Assembly: GCA_044346175.1 (NCBI GenBank)
Contig: JBIIZQ010000024.1
Location: 1-28,830 of the forward strand
Direction of reading: 5' to 3'
From: JBJTUH01 sp044346175
GTDB taxonomy: Bacteria; Cyanobacteriota; Vampirovibrionia; Vampirovibrionales; JAJTHC01
Length of the DNA: 28,830 nucleotides
This document shows, piece by piece, positions 15,180 to 23,285 of the stretch. The notes beneath the pieces were generated by a model that worked only from the letters and a program-made list of their open reading frames with translations, was not told the DNA's origin and searched no databases. Numbering within the stretch: position 1 is the first letter of the stretch; each line of letters begins with the position of its first letter. Both the position numbers and the translations under genes were made by a program.

Positions 15180-16733
15180 ATGATGTTTCAAATCAATCGG
15201 GGTTCTGTAAGGACTCCTTTCCAAAACATGCAAGCACAAAGTATGCACCCCGTTAAGCTGAAAACACGCTTTGCAGGTCAGTATACCATTGTGCCTCAAG
15301 CAAACATTGCACCTGAAGACCTTTATGCGAGCCGCGCATTAAAAACGACTTACGCACCTGAGGTGCAGCGCTTCTTGAAGATGTCTCCGCAAGCAATGGT
15401 GGCTTGTTATCGTAAGCGTTACCCCGAAGTAAAACAAGACTTTTTAGAACAAGCCATTCGGTACCAGCCTCGTTACTTTCGATATGGAGGAGCCGACCTT
15501 TTTCGGGTTTATAATCGTCATACCCAAAAAACCGAAATGGTCTTGATTGAAATCAATAGTGTGCCAGGAGGGCTAAGTAATACGCCCGAGCTTAAGAATC
15601 CTGTGTATCAAAAATTTGCACACTTTTTTATGGAAACCCTTGGTAAAACCCCCTTTGCATCGAAGCGAGAAGGTGTTTTGGCTGTATTGAGTCATGGGCA
15701 ACGTATGGACCCCCTCGGTATTGCCCAAGCCATTGCTCGAAAAGCGAAAGAGCCTGTGCATCTCATTACGCATGAAAAAGATAAGCCATTGCATCAACAG
15801 CCTTGGCGCGTGGATGCGAGTTCAGGAGGGCTATTTATTCAAACGAAAGATGCCCTTTGGCATAAGGTAAGAGGTGCCGTGAGTCTTTTAGGGCCTAGTA
15901 GTATGTTTGCGTCTCAGCCGTTGAGTGTGTCACAGGGCGTACTCATTGACCCCCCGATGGTACATCGTGCGGGGGGTGTAGAAAAAGCCCGTGCAAATGA
16001 AGCGTATAGGGCGTTTAATATGGAGGCACTTCACAGCCAGAAAGCTGGTTCAAACCCGCTTATTCGTACCCCAAAAACGTATCAGGTATCACGTGAAGAG
16101 GTGCATGCCTTGGTGAATGAGATGGGAAGCTCCGCCGTGGTAAAGCTTCCTGATGGGAATGGTGGTGATGGTATTTGGATGTTACGTCATGAGCGTGACA
16201 TGGCAAAGTTTCTCAAAGAAACCGAGGAAAGTGCTACGAGTACCCCCTCACAAAAATATATTGTGCAAGAATTGATTCTGCCGATGCCTTGGGCAAGTCT
16301 TTCAAAAAAACCTGCGGATAGGTATAACCGAGGCACTGTGCCTGATCGCCAAAATATGAAGCGTTATGTTTATGACATGCGTATGCTTGTAGCCCCGCTC
16401 AATGGGGTGTGGCGACCTCTGGGTTTGTTAGGGCGGCAAGCACCAACACCGATTCCTACCCCTGATACTATCTCTGATAAAACCTCCCCTCAAACGATTT
16501 GGAATGTTTTAGGTACTAACTTGTCTAGAAAATCTCCTCAGGGTTGGTTTTTTCGAGAACAAGGCTTGATGGTATTCGATAAAAAAGGCTACACTCCCAC
16601 GGGGCTTACCTTGGATGATTTGGTTGAGGGGTATTTCCAATCCATTTTTGCGATGCAAGCCATTGATAAGCAGTTACAGTGGTCGTTGCATTTGGCACCA
16701 CTGGCTTCTTTAGATAAGGATAAGAAGCTGTAA
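15180..16733 (+). CDS. ATP-grasp-like protein with permuted motif order
   Basis: A 517-residue protein that I cannot assign to a named enzyme. Around residues 99-130 it has RYFRYGGADLFRVYN and then VLIEINSVPGG (E124, N126, P129, G130), which resembles the E-x-N metal-binding and P-G end of ATP-grasp enzymes. The glycine-rich nucleotide loop KLPDGNGGDGIWML comes much later (residues 322-335), followed by YIVQELI (about 360-366) and KRYVYDMRMLV (about 394-402). In standard ATP-grasp ligases the order is the reverse, so this matches circularly permuted ATP-grasp families. Such enzymes join a carboxylate to an amine via an acyl-phosphate. The start is the first of two ATGs; the ribosome site is poor. 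It is divergent from gghA and may be co-regulated. The substrate is unknown. Confidence 0.65.
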   Translation: MMFQINRGSVRTPFQNMQAQSMHPVKLKTRFAGQYTIVPQANIAPEDLYASRALKTTYAPEVQRFLKMSPQAMVACYRKRYPEVKQDFLEQAIRYQPRYFRYGGADLFRVYNRHTQKTEMVLIEINSVPGGLSNTPELKNPVYQKFAHFFMETLGKTPFASKREGVLAVLSHGQRMDPLGIAQAIARKAKEPVHLITHEKDKPLHQQPWRVDASSGGLFIQTKDALWHKVRGAVSLLGPSSMFASQPLSVSQGVLIDPPMVHRAGGVEKARANEAYRAFNMEALHSQKAGSNPLIRTPKTYQVSREEVHALVNEMGSSAVVKLPDGNGGDGIWMLRHERDMAKFLKETEESATSTPSQKYIVQELILPMPWASLSKKPADRYNRGTVPDRQNMKRYVYDMRMLVAPLNGVWRPLGLLGRQAPTPIPTPDTISDKTSPQTIWNVLGTNLSRKSPQGWFFREQGLMVFDKKGYTPTGLTLDDLVEGYFQSIFAMQAIDKQLQWSLHLAPLASLDKDKKL

Positions 16734-16811
16734 GGTCATTTGTCCTAAAGGGGAGGAGAGGGCGTGTGGCTCCATCATATACCTTATTTTCCTCCGTACA
16801 CTGTCCCTATT

Positions 16812-16839
16812 TTGACGTGTTGCAACGATACTGTAGACT
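16812..16839 (+). promoter_or_regulatory. Possible sigma-70-type promoter
   Basis: TTGACG (16812-16817) and TAGACT (16834-16839) are separated by 16 bases, a fair match to a housekeeping promoter, about 120 bases upstream of the small secreted protein gene. The leader that follows contains a short direct repeat GCTTCATGA at 16857-16865 and 16867-16875. No experimental support. Confidence 0.4.
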
Positions 16840-16961
16840 AAGATGGACTTTGTGGTGCTTCATGAAGCTTCATGAGTGAAGGCTTATCCCCCTAGCTCGT
16901 AGCTCTTCCAAGCCCGACATACGACTGTTGGCAGTGTTTTGAATATGGAAGGAACAATAAC

Positions 16962-17303
16962 ATGGCAAAATGGCATACTCTTTTAAAATATACCCTCCTC
17001 AAGGATACTTCTATGACCGTTCACCAGTATGTCCTTGCGGCAGTCCTTCTGGCTATGGGGGTTTTCTTTTCAAGCACCTTGTGTGTGCAGGCGTATCCTC
17101 CTGATGCCACGGTGATGTGTTTGAAAGGTTATTCTCCTGAGACCATTCGTTACACCGTGCAACAACAAGACCGTCAAGAATGGCGTGAGCAACGTTTGCC
17201 TCGTCGTACTGTGTGGGGTAATATTTGGCGTAATGTGTGGACTAATAACTGGATTGGGAGTTTTGATGAATTTGGGAATACCAAGTTCAGAGAACTGCCC
17301 TAG
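16962..17303 (+). CDS. Small secreted protein with a tryptophan ladder
   Basis: A 113-residue protein of unknown function. A signal peptide is clear: VLAAVLLAMGVFFSSTL followed by CVQA, with likely cleavage before YPPDA. The mature part is about 70 residues, basic and Arg/Gln-rich (QQQDRQEWREQRLPRR), and ends with four tryptophans at exact four-residue spacing (W85, W89, W93, W97: WGNIWRNVWTNNW). Both ATG 16962 (AAGGAA seven bases upstream) and ATG 17013 (AAGGA seven bases upstream) have good ribosome sites; the second gives a textbook short signal peptide of about 27 residues, so the true start is open. It converges on trmL across a shared hairpin. Confidence 0.7.
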   Translation: MAKWHTLLKYTLLKDTSMTVHQYVLAAVLLAMGVFFSSTLCVQAYPPDATVMCLKGYSPETIRYTVQQQDRQEWREQRLPRRTVWGNIWRNVWTNNWIGSFDEFGNTKFRELP

Positions 17304-17363
17304 TCTTTGTCGACCTGTACTTCCTGTACTTGTCGTACTAAGAAACAGACCATGAAACAGACC

Positions 17364-17401
17364 AAAGAACGCTTGCACTACGCTTTAGGCAAGCGTTCTT
17401 T
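17364..17401. terminator. Hairpin terminator overlapping the end of trmL
   Basis: AAAGAACGCTTGC (17364-17376) and GCAAGCGTTCTTT (17389-17401) form a perfect 13-bp stem with a 12-base loop. It lies between the convergent small secreted protein gene and trmL and can act in both directions. On the minus strand its first arm encodes the last trmL codons (R-T-L-A) and the trmL stop codon sits in the loop. Confidence 0.8.
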
Positions 17402-17915
17402 GTCGTAAAGCCTCGTAAAGCACAATGCCTACTGAAACGGCAATGTTCAAGCTTCGACCTTCAGGGTGCATAGGAATCCTTAGGCTGGTGTCAGGGTGTG
17501 CTTTGACCCAACGCTCGGGTAGCCCCGTGGCTTCGCTCCCAAAAACCAACAGGGTCTCTTGGGTATAATGAGCTTCCCAGTGTGTTTTAGATGCCTTGGA
17601 AGACAAATAATAAGCAGGTTGGTCTGTCAGAGAACCCTCCAATGTCATAGGACGTTGGAGTGCTTCGCAGAGGGCTTGATAGGAGGGGTAGTGTTGCAGG
17701 GCTTCGGGGTCATGGTAGTCCATGGCGGCACGCTTGAAATCTTTTTTGAAGCCTCGGTCATTCAATTCAAAGCCGAGTTTACCTACCAGATATAGAGGGA
17801 TGCCTGCACATTGGCAAAGCCGAGCAATGGTACCAACATTTTGAGCCATGCAAGGTTCAATGAGTACCACACCCGCAAGTAACGGTTTTTCAGGAAGGTT
17901 GCATAAAGGATTCAT
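17385..17915 (-). CDS. trmL: tRNA (cytidine/uridine-34 2'-O)-methyltransferase TrmL
   Basis: A SPOUT-fold RNA methyltransferase, 176 residues. It has the TrmL hallmarks in order: VVLIEPCMAQNVGTIARLCQ (motif 1 with the N-x-G-T/N-I-A-R core); LYLVGKLGFELNDRGFKK followed by RAAMDY; LLVFGSEATGLPE (motif 2); and RIPM, then RSLNIAVSVGIVLYEALRQ (motif 3 and the S-adenosylmethionine-binding knot). TrmL methylates the wobble base of certain leucine tRNAs. ATG 17915 with GAGG eight bases upstream was preferred; GTG 17939 would add eight residues. It starts 28 bases after the mreB stop on the same strand, so it is probably in the same transcript. Its last codons lie inside a terminator stem. Confidence 0.88.
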   Translation of the reverse strand: MNPLCNLPEKPLLAGVVLIEPCMAQNVGTIARLCQCAGIPLYLVGKLGFELNDRGFKKDFKRAAMDYHDPEALQHYPSYQALCEALQRPMTLEGSLTDQPAYYLSSKASKTHWEAHYTQETLLVFGSEATGLPERWVKAHPDTSLRIPMHPEGRSLNIAVSVGIVLYEALRQRTLA

Positions 17916-17943
17916 GCCAAAGACCTCAACAGCACCCACGACA

Positions 17944-19020
17944 CTAGCCAGTATACTCAGTGTACTCTAAGACCTTATGAAACTCAGGGTCAGAGAGGAC
18001 TCTCTGGGTACCAAGAACCACACAGTGGAGGGGGTCTTTTGCAATATGAACGGGTACCCCTGTTTCTTCTGAAATAAGACTGGCAAACCCTGGTAGCTGA
18101 GCCCCGCCTCCAGTGAGAATCATACCACGTTCTTTGATGTCAGCCGCTAGTTCAGGAGGGGTTTCTTCGAGGGCTTTTTTGACAGAGTCAATAATCTGGT
18201 AGAGTCGATGCTTGAGGCATTCTCTGATTTCAACGGCCTGTACACGGATGATATCAGGGAGGTTCGTGATACGGTTTAAGCCCCGCACTTCCATCTCGTC
18301 GAACATCAATTCATCGGTAGTCATAGCAGAAGATAACGAGATTTTCACTTCTTCAGCCGTACGTTCGCCAATTTCAAGTTGTCTTTCCTCTTGGAGATAA
18401 TGGATAATTTGTTGGTTTAGGTGGTCGCCTGCCACCTTGATGCTTCGGCTAACCACCAGTCCATTGAGGCTCAATACGGCAATGTCCGTGGTACCTCCCC
18501 CGATGTCAACGACCATCGACCCAAAAGGCTTCATGATAGGTAGCCCGGCACCAATGGCGGCTGCCATGGGTTCCTCCACAAGGTGGACACTATGGGCGCC
18601 GACTGCAAAAGCAGCTTCTGCCAAAATACGACGGTCAACAGGACGTACGCCTGAGGGAATCCCGACGACCACTCGGTTAGGACGGGGGGCAAAAAAGCGG
18701 TTACTAGAGAGAACCTTTTCAATAAACTTGCGTAACATCAATTCTGCCCATTCGCTATCGGCAATGACCCCATCTCGGAGTGGACGATTGACTTCAATAT
18801 GAGAGGGGGTACGCCCCATCATTTCCTTGGCAGGATAGCCCACTTCAATGAGTTGTGGGGGAGATTGTGTGTGGTCAATAGCAACCACTGAAGGTTCACA
18901 AAGCACAATGCCTTTTTGAGGGGTACAGATGAGGGTATTCACAGTCCCTAAGTCGACACCAAGGTCATGCTGGTTTGCTTGTTGTTTGGAGAAGGGAAGC
19001 CAATGAAATGCCATCATCAT
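17944..19020 (-). CDS. mreB: Rod shape-determining protein MreB
   Basis: A 358-residue bacterial actin homologue that polymerises under the membrane and guides side-wall peptidoglycan synthesis. Actin-fold nucleotide motifs are intact: phosphate 1 DLGVDLGTVNTLI (about residues 17-29), RPLRDGVIADSEWAE, IPSGVRPVDRRILAEAAF, LVEEPMAAAIGAGLPI, phosphate 2 MVVDIGGGTTDIAVL, and the adenosine motif ILTGGGAQLPG. The N-terminal extension before the first strand (WLPFSKQQANQHD) is slightly long but has an amphipathic, membrane-binding look. It starts with three ATGs, with an AGG about seven bases before the first. mreC and mreD, its usual neighbours, are absent; trmL follows instead. Confidence 0.97.
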   Translation of the reverse strand: MMMAFHWLPFSKQQANQHDLGVDLGTVNTLICTPQKGIVLCEPSVVAIDHTQSPPQLIEVGYPAKEMMGRTPSHIEVNRPLRDGVIADSEWAELMLRKFIEKVLSSNRFFAPRPNRVVVGIPSGVRPVDRRILAEAAFAVGAHSVHLVEEPMAAAIGAGLPIMKPFGSMVVDIGGGTTDIAVLSLNGLVVSRSIKVAGDHLNQQIIHYLQEERQLEIGERTAEEVKISLSSAMTTDELMFDEMEVRGLNRITNLPDIIRVQAVEIRECLKHRLYQIIDSVKKALEETPPELAADIKERGMILTGGGAQLPGFASLISEETGVPVHIAKDPLHCVVLGTQRVLSDPEFHKVLEYTEYTG

Positions 19021-19326
19021 GATAAAAACCTGCCATACTTACTTGAATGAATACAATTACATCTTAAAAAGGGTACTGAGTATTATGCTACCAAGAATAC
19101 AAAACCTAAACAGTCCCTGAGAGGTGCTTCTCTCTGAACTTTAAGAATTGTAACATGCTTGGGCTAGGATACGCATTTTATGGAGGACACGTTATTTTGA
19201 AAAGGCAATTTAAGTCACCACCATGTGTTTATTAACGTAGCTCGCCATAAAGGCACCATCTTTGAGAGAACCCCCAGACTAACCTACCATTGCCCGTGCA
19301 GGCACCATCGAAAGAGAGAAACCCCT
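19021..19326. other. Divergent intergenic region between mreB and the 822-residue orphan
   Basis: This 306-base gap must hold promoters for mreB (-) and the orphan gene (+), but I cannot pick a convincing -35/-10 pair. A small hairpin (GAGAG and CTCTC around 19125-19140) and an imperfect direct repeat (19251-19275 and 19300-19326) are present. An open frame from GTG 19225 runs into the orphan gene but its translation looks unlike protein, so it is treated as leader. Confidence 0.6.
19251..19326 (+). repeat. Imperfect direct repeat in the leader of the orphan gene
   Basis: AGGCACCATC followed by an A/G-rich GAGAGAA and a C-run occurs at 19251-19275 and again at 19300-19326, 49 bases apart. 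The second copy ends exactly at the ATG of the 822-residue protein and supplies its purine-rich ribosome site. The first copy is not followed by a start codon. Confidence 0.6.
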
Positions 19327-21795
19327 ATGATGATTAGTGTTCCTAATTTGACTCAATTAACGAATACCGCCAAAAAAGCAGGGAAAGCCTTTGAGAAGGG
19401 TTCTGAATTGCTGGTTGCTGCGGGTAAAAATCGCCAACAATTGGGGAAAGCTTCTCGCTTTGTTGAAGGGATTCAGAAAGCAGGTACTATTACGCCTGCA
19501 AATATCAATAAAGCACCTAAGTTGGCTAAGAATTTGGAAGAAACACGTGAGGCTCTTGTGACAGCCCAGCAAAAGGCTTTGCCTGTGGTTGGGAAGCGCT
19601 TAACCGATGCGGGTATTGATGTTAAAAAAGCTCAAACCCTTGTCACTGAAGCGGGCAGCAAAAAGCAAGTGGTTCATGGGTTGGAAGCAGTACATCAACA
19701 AAGCAATTTGGCTTTGGATGCTGTGGTTACAGGTAAAAACACGGCACGTCAAGTGCGTACAAACAATTTGCGTACCTCAGCAACAGAAGGTTTGGCACAG
19801 TATCAAGCCCGTGCGAAGAAAACTTCTGATGTCCTTGAAAAAAAACATAGTACCATTAAAACCTTGGCAGCCGATGCTAATGTTAAAGCAGAGGTAGATA
19901 AAATCAATCAAGCAAAACAAGCCCTTGCCAAAGCGACGGGTACGGATGTGGATGTAAAAAAGCAAGCGTTGGAAGCCCTTGAGACTGCTTTTGAGACAAC
20001 GCATAAGGTCAAAGCTTCTGACTTAGGGCGTTACAAAGGTACCCAATATGCACTTGACCCTCAGCGTCAAGCACGTTTAAATGCCGTATTGGATGCTTCT
20101 GAAGGTAAAAGTAAGCTGGTTGTTAAAGGTCAAAAAGCTATTCAACATAACGGCTCGGACTATACTGCTTACTACCAAGTGTCGAATGGTGGTACGCAAA
20201 AACGTATCGCTTATGTCACAGATAACACAGGGGCTAAGTTTGAAGTAGATGCCGCTGGTAAACCTACCACAACGCCTTTCGTCGCGGGGACAAGTAAAAT
20301 CACAGGTCCCGTGATCGATAGAACCTTCCAGAAGAGTCAAGCACCCACCACAAGTGTTTATGAAGGTAAACTTGGGTATGGTCAGTTAGTGGAACAACTC
20401 AGAAAGCCCGCCGCAAGCCGTGGCGATGCCACCGATGTGAAAAATGCTAACCACGGTGTTCTTGCTAACTTGGCAATACAAAAAAGTCCTCAGGGTGTGG
20501 AGTATCTCAGTGTAAGTGCTGATGTGAAAGCCCCTGTGGTCATGACCGTCCGTGTGAAGGATGCTACAACGGGTAAGTATGTTGATAAAGCGGTGAATGC
20601 AGGCGATACGATTCCTAAAGATGCTCAAATTGTAGGCGGGAATATGCAGAAGCTCCTGCGGCATGAGCATGCCAACTTGCAAGATGATGTGGGCTTTGTA
20701 CAGCTCAACAAGCGTGCCGATGAGATTACGGGTCGTCTTGGGACAGATAAAGATGCGTTCCAAGGGCAACATAACGAACTTTTAGCCAACTTAAATCAAG
20801 TGAGCCAAGGTGAAGTCCCTCAAGTACCTCCCACCGCCTCCAATAATTGGTTTAATCGTAGAAACCTGTTGATTGGTACAGGGGCTGCCGTTGTTGCCAC
20901 GGGTGCTACGGCTGCGGTGGCGAACGATAGAACCGATAAAACACGTGCCAATAAACTGGCAGAAGATAAGTTCAAAAATCAAACGCCTGGTGATGTGAAG
21001 GCTGAAAGTGAAACCTTGGCAGACCTTACCAAGGGGATGGGCTATGCTGAGTTGGGCAAACCCAGTGAAAAATCTCGTTTAGATGCAAGACAATTAACAC
21101 CCCAAGCACTCATGGATGCTGGCTTTACTGCGGACGCTTCTGGAAATTATATTGCTCCTGAGGGCGAGCTACGTTACACCAAAGTAACGCTAGCCGATGG
21201 GACGCAAGAGTTCAAGACGGTGGTTGGTTTTAATCAACAAACCCAACAACCCGTGTATGGTAACGTGATTCATGTCAGTAAAAATGCGACAGGGGAACCC
21301 ACGTTTGCGTTTCGTTCTTCTCAAGAGCAGTTTGGTCAGGGGAATCGGTTCAATGGTGGGTTTCTTGGTACAGGTTTTGGTACAGGGAAAGCAGAAGCCC
21401 CTATCACGAGTACCATTACCGATGCCAACAACAACAAAATCACCTTAGGTATCAACCAAGGTGGGCTTATCAAGGCTGAAAACCCTCAAATGAGCCAAGC
21501 GGTTGCCGAGCAAGCACTTGTTAAAACATTTGGTTTAGAAGAAGCCCAAAAGTTTGCACAAACCGCCGAGGGGAAGAAACTGTTAGCAGCGATGGGGGAT
21601 GCCAAAGCCACTTACCAGTCCAGCATTAACCCTAATTATGCTTTAAATGTGGTGAACTTGCCTGATGGGAACCAACTGATTGTAAGTTCAACAGGGGTTG
21701 CGCTTCGTACCCCTGAGAATCCACAAACGGGTTCTAAAGCGACCATGCAGAACGTTGATGCCAACTATCTTAAGCAGCTCGTAGGTGCGAAGTAA
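19327..21795 (+). CDS. Large orphan protein with coiled-coil N-terminus and one internal membrane segment
   Basis: An 822-residue protein that I do not recognise. Residues 1 to about 240 are Lys/Ala/Gln-rich, strongly helical and probably coiled coil (repeats of K-A-Q-x-x-L-V type). About 250-500 look more mixed or beta-rich with Gly/Asp/Thr turns. Near 513-533 a small-residue hydrophobic stretch (LLIGTGAAVVATGATAAVA) after a basic NRR could be one membrane span or a hydrophobic patch. The C-terminal 270 residues are soluble, with Thr/Asn/Gln-rich stretches and a Gly-rich patch (GGFLGTGFGTG). There is no signal peptide and few or no cysteines. The start is the first of two adjacent ATGs. The gene stands alone between a divergent mreB and a convergent lipoprotein. 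Possible roles include an envelope-spanning structural protein or a secreted effector; both are speculation. Confidence 0.85.
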   Translation: MMISVPNLTQLTNTAKKAGKAFEKGSELLVAAGKNRQQLGKASRFVEGIQKAGTITPANINKAPKLAKNLEETREALVTAQQKALPVVGKRLTDAGIDVKKAQTLVTEAGSKKQVVHGLEAVHQQSNLALDAVVTGKNTARQVRTNNLRTSATEGLAQYQARAKKTSDVLEKKHSTIKTLAADANVKAEVDKINQAKQALAKATGTDVDVKKQALEALETAFETTHKVKASDLGRYKGTQYALDPQRQARLNAVLDASEGKSKLVVKGQKAIQHNGSDYTAYYQVSNGGTQKRIAYVTDNTGAKFEVDAAGKPTTTPFVAGTSKITGPVIDRTFQKSQAPTTSVYEGKLGYGQLVEQLRKPAASRGDATDVKNANHGVLANLAIQKSPQGVEYLSVSADVKAPVVMTVRVKDATTGKYVDKAVNAGDTIPKDAQIVGGNMQKLLRHEHANLQDDVGFVQLNKRADEITGRLGTDKDAFQGQHNELLANLNQVSQGEVPQVPPTASNNWFNRRNLLIGTGAAVVATGATAAVANDRTDKTRANKLAEDKFKNQTPGDVKAESETLADLTKGMGYAELGKPSEKSRLDARQLTPQALMDAGFTADASGNYIAPEGELRYTKVTLADGTQEFKTVVGFNQQTQQPVYGNVIHVSKNATGEPTFAFRSSQEQFGQGNRFNGGFLGTGFGTGKAEAPITSTITDANNNKITLGINQGGLIKAENPQMSQAVAEQALVKTFGLEEAQKFAQTAEGKKLLAAMGDAKATYQSSINPNYALNVVNLPDGNQLIVSSTGVALRTPENPQTGSKATMQNVDANYLKQLVGAK

Positions 21796-21815
21796 TATTT
21801 TCTGGTGAGATGCTT

Positions 21816-22373
21816 CTACAGTGATTGCCACCAAGTTGTGAGACTAGAGGCTTGTTTGTCGAGGTGTGCTTCTTGGTAGCTTTCTAGAGCCGCATTATAC
21901 ATGCGTTGTATTTTGCTAGAAGGCTTTTCAGTAGGCTTTTTTTGATTCTTCCACTTGAATAGGAATGCTTCAAGGAGTGTTCCTTTAAGTCCCTCGGGAG
22001 ATTCTAGTCCTGTGGCGGGGGTTTTGGGTGTAATAGGCCATTGCTCAATGGTACGCAGACCGTGTTCAAGCGAGCCTGTCTTTTGGCAGGCAATAATCAG
22101 GTTACGTCTGAGGATCTCATCGGTAGGTGATAATGCTAAGGCCGCATCGAGATAAGTAATAATCCGCTGTTTTTGCTCCAGCGAAAGACTATTGCTTTCA
22201 TGCTTTAATAACCCTGCTGCCAGTTCGCTCAAACGTGTAATGGCAGGGCGATACAGAAACGCTTCATCCTGAATACATCCACTGAGGGTCAGTCCAGTAC
22301 ACAGCATCGTACTCATGAGGAGGACAGAAGCTTTGCTGAACCAAAATCTTTTTTGAGATGATAAAACAGGCAT
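21816..22373 (-). CDS. Small lipoprotein with TPR-like helices
   Basis: A 185-residue protein with a lipoprotein signal: a basic N-terminus (SSQKRFWFSK), a hydrophobic core (VLLMSTMLCTGLT), and the lipobox L-S-G-C with the lipidated cysteine at residue 33. The mature part is all-helical. LEQKQRIITYLDAALALSPTDEILRRNLIIACQKTG resembles one or two tetratricopeptide-like helix pairs, with a basic linker (KWKNQKKPTEKPSSK) further on. Function unknown; a scaffold at the inner face of the outer membrane, or on the inner membrane, is plausible. It converges on the orphan gene with only 20 bases between them, and is followed upstream by the purN terminator region. Confidence 0.8.
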   Translation of the reverse strand: MPVLSSQKRFWFSKASVLLMSTMLCTGLTLSGCIQDEAFLYRPAITRLSELAAGLLKHESNSLSLEQKQRIITYLDAALALSPTDEILRRNLIIACQKTGSLEHGLRTIEQWPITPKTPATGLESPEGLKGTLLEAFLFKWKNQKKPTEKPSSKIQRMYNAALESYQEAHLDKQASSLTTWWQSL

Positions 22374-22429
22374 GATGTAAAAATAAATTCTTAGTGGCTA
22401 GGGGTGCAAGACAAATTGAAAAACTTTAA

Positions 22430-22448
22430 CGTGCCTTGAAAAGGCACG
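22430..22448 (-). terminator. Intrinsic terminator of purM-purN
   Basis: CGTGCCTT (22430-22437) and AAGGCACG (22441-22448) form a perfect 8-bp stem with a 3-base loop. On the minus strand it is followed by TTAAAGTTTTTC, a good T-run. It lies about 105 bases after the purN stop. A second, weaker hairpin (AGGAGA 22541-22546 with TCTCCT 22551-22556) overlaps the purN stop codon itself. Confidence 0.75.
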
Positions 22449-22554
22449 CTCTAGCACAGGAATATGTGGAACCCTCCATGGGGAAACATCTCACACATAA
22501 GAACACTATACATGAGATACCGTATTTTAAGAAACCTGAGAGGAGAAAAATCTC

Positions 22555-23256
22555 CTACACATGACGGACACTTTGTGTACAAAGAGCTTCAAGAACCTCT
22601 GAAAATAGTAGATGTTCTTGTGTAAGGACTCGTTTTGCAAGTGTTTCAGGGGTGTCTTCCTGTAAGACGGGGCATCGTCGTTGTCCGAGTATGGCACCCC
22701 CGTCTACCACATCAGTCACCCAGTGGACACTACACCCAGAGTACTGCTCTTGCCCACTGGCAAGTACAGCTTCATGAACCTTGTGTCCTAGCATGCCTGC
22801 CCCCCCAAACTTGGGGAGTAGGCTGGGGTGCATGTTAATCATGCGTCCGTGCCATGCTTCAGTGAGGATAGGTGTAAGAATGCGACTGTAGCCCGCAAGG
22901 ACGACAAAATCAATGGCATGGGAGGTTAACATGGCTTGAATGGCTGCGTCGGAGGCTTCTCGAGAGGCGTAGTCTTTGGGTGAAAAGGCCCATGTTTTAA
23001 TGCCTGAACGCCCTGCAATTCGGAGTCCGAGTGCTTCAGGAGCATTGCTAATGACCAGCACCACTTGAGCAGGATGGAAACGCCCTTCCGCTTGGGCTTC
23101 GAGTAGGCTTGCCATATTGCTTCCACGCCCTGAGATAAATACGGCAATACGCTCAATGGGCTTCTCAAGGGGGGGGATGGCAAGCCAGCGTTCAGAACCA
23201 TCGGGACACGTTTCCCAATGAGGGTTTAAAGACGCAGAGAAGTGTGGTGCCGACAT
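22555..23256 (-). CDS. purN: Phosphoribosylglycinamide formyltransferase (GART)
   Basis: Third step of purine synthesis: transfers a formyl group from 10-formyl-tetrahydrofolate to glycinamide ribonucleotide. The catalytic core is clear: RIAVFISGRGSNMASLLEA (phosphoribosyl-binding loop), the conserved VVLAGYSRILTP, INMHPSLLPKFGG with the catalytic Asn and His, and VDGGAILGQ following the third catalytic residue in HWVTDVVD. The core starts about 45 residues into the protein; the leader (SAPHFSASLNPHWETCPDG) is not part of the usual fold, and I see no later ATG, GTG or TTG that would remove it cleanly. ATG 23256 was preferred to the longer frame reaching 23361, which would overlap purM. It begins 29 bases after the purM stop. 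Confidence 0.93.
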   Translation of the reverse strand: MSAPHFSASLNPHWETCPDGSERWLAIPPLEKPIERIAVFISGRGSNMASLLEAQAEGRFHPAQVVLVISNAPEALGLRIAGRSGIKTWAFSPKDYASREASDAAIQAMLTSHAIDFVVLAGYSRILTPILTEAWHGRMINMHPSLLPKFGGAGMLGHKVHEAVLASGQEQYSGCSVHWVTDVVDGGAILGQRRCPVLQEDTPETLAKRVLTQEHLLFSEVLEALCTQSVRHV

Positions 23257-23285
23257 GCCTGAAACAGCCTTTCTATGGGGATACT

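Noticed and set aside
19225..19326. N-terminal extension of the 822-residue protein from GTG 19225
   Set aside because: The 34 extra residues are His/Arg/Cys-rich and unlike the rest; the direct-repeat leader and the double ATG at 19327 give a better start.
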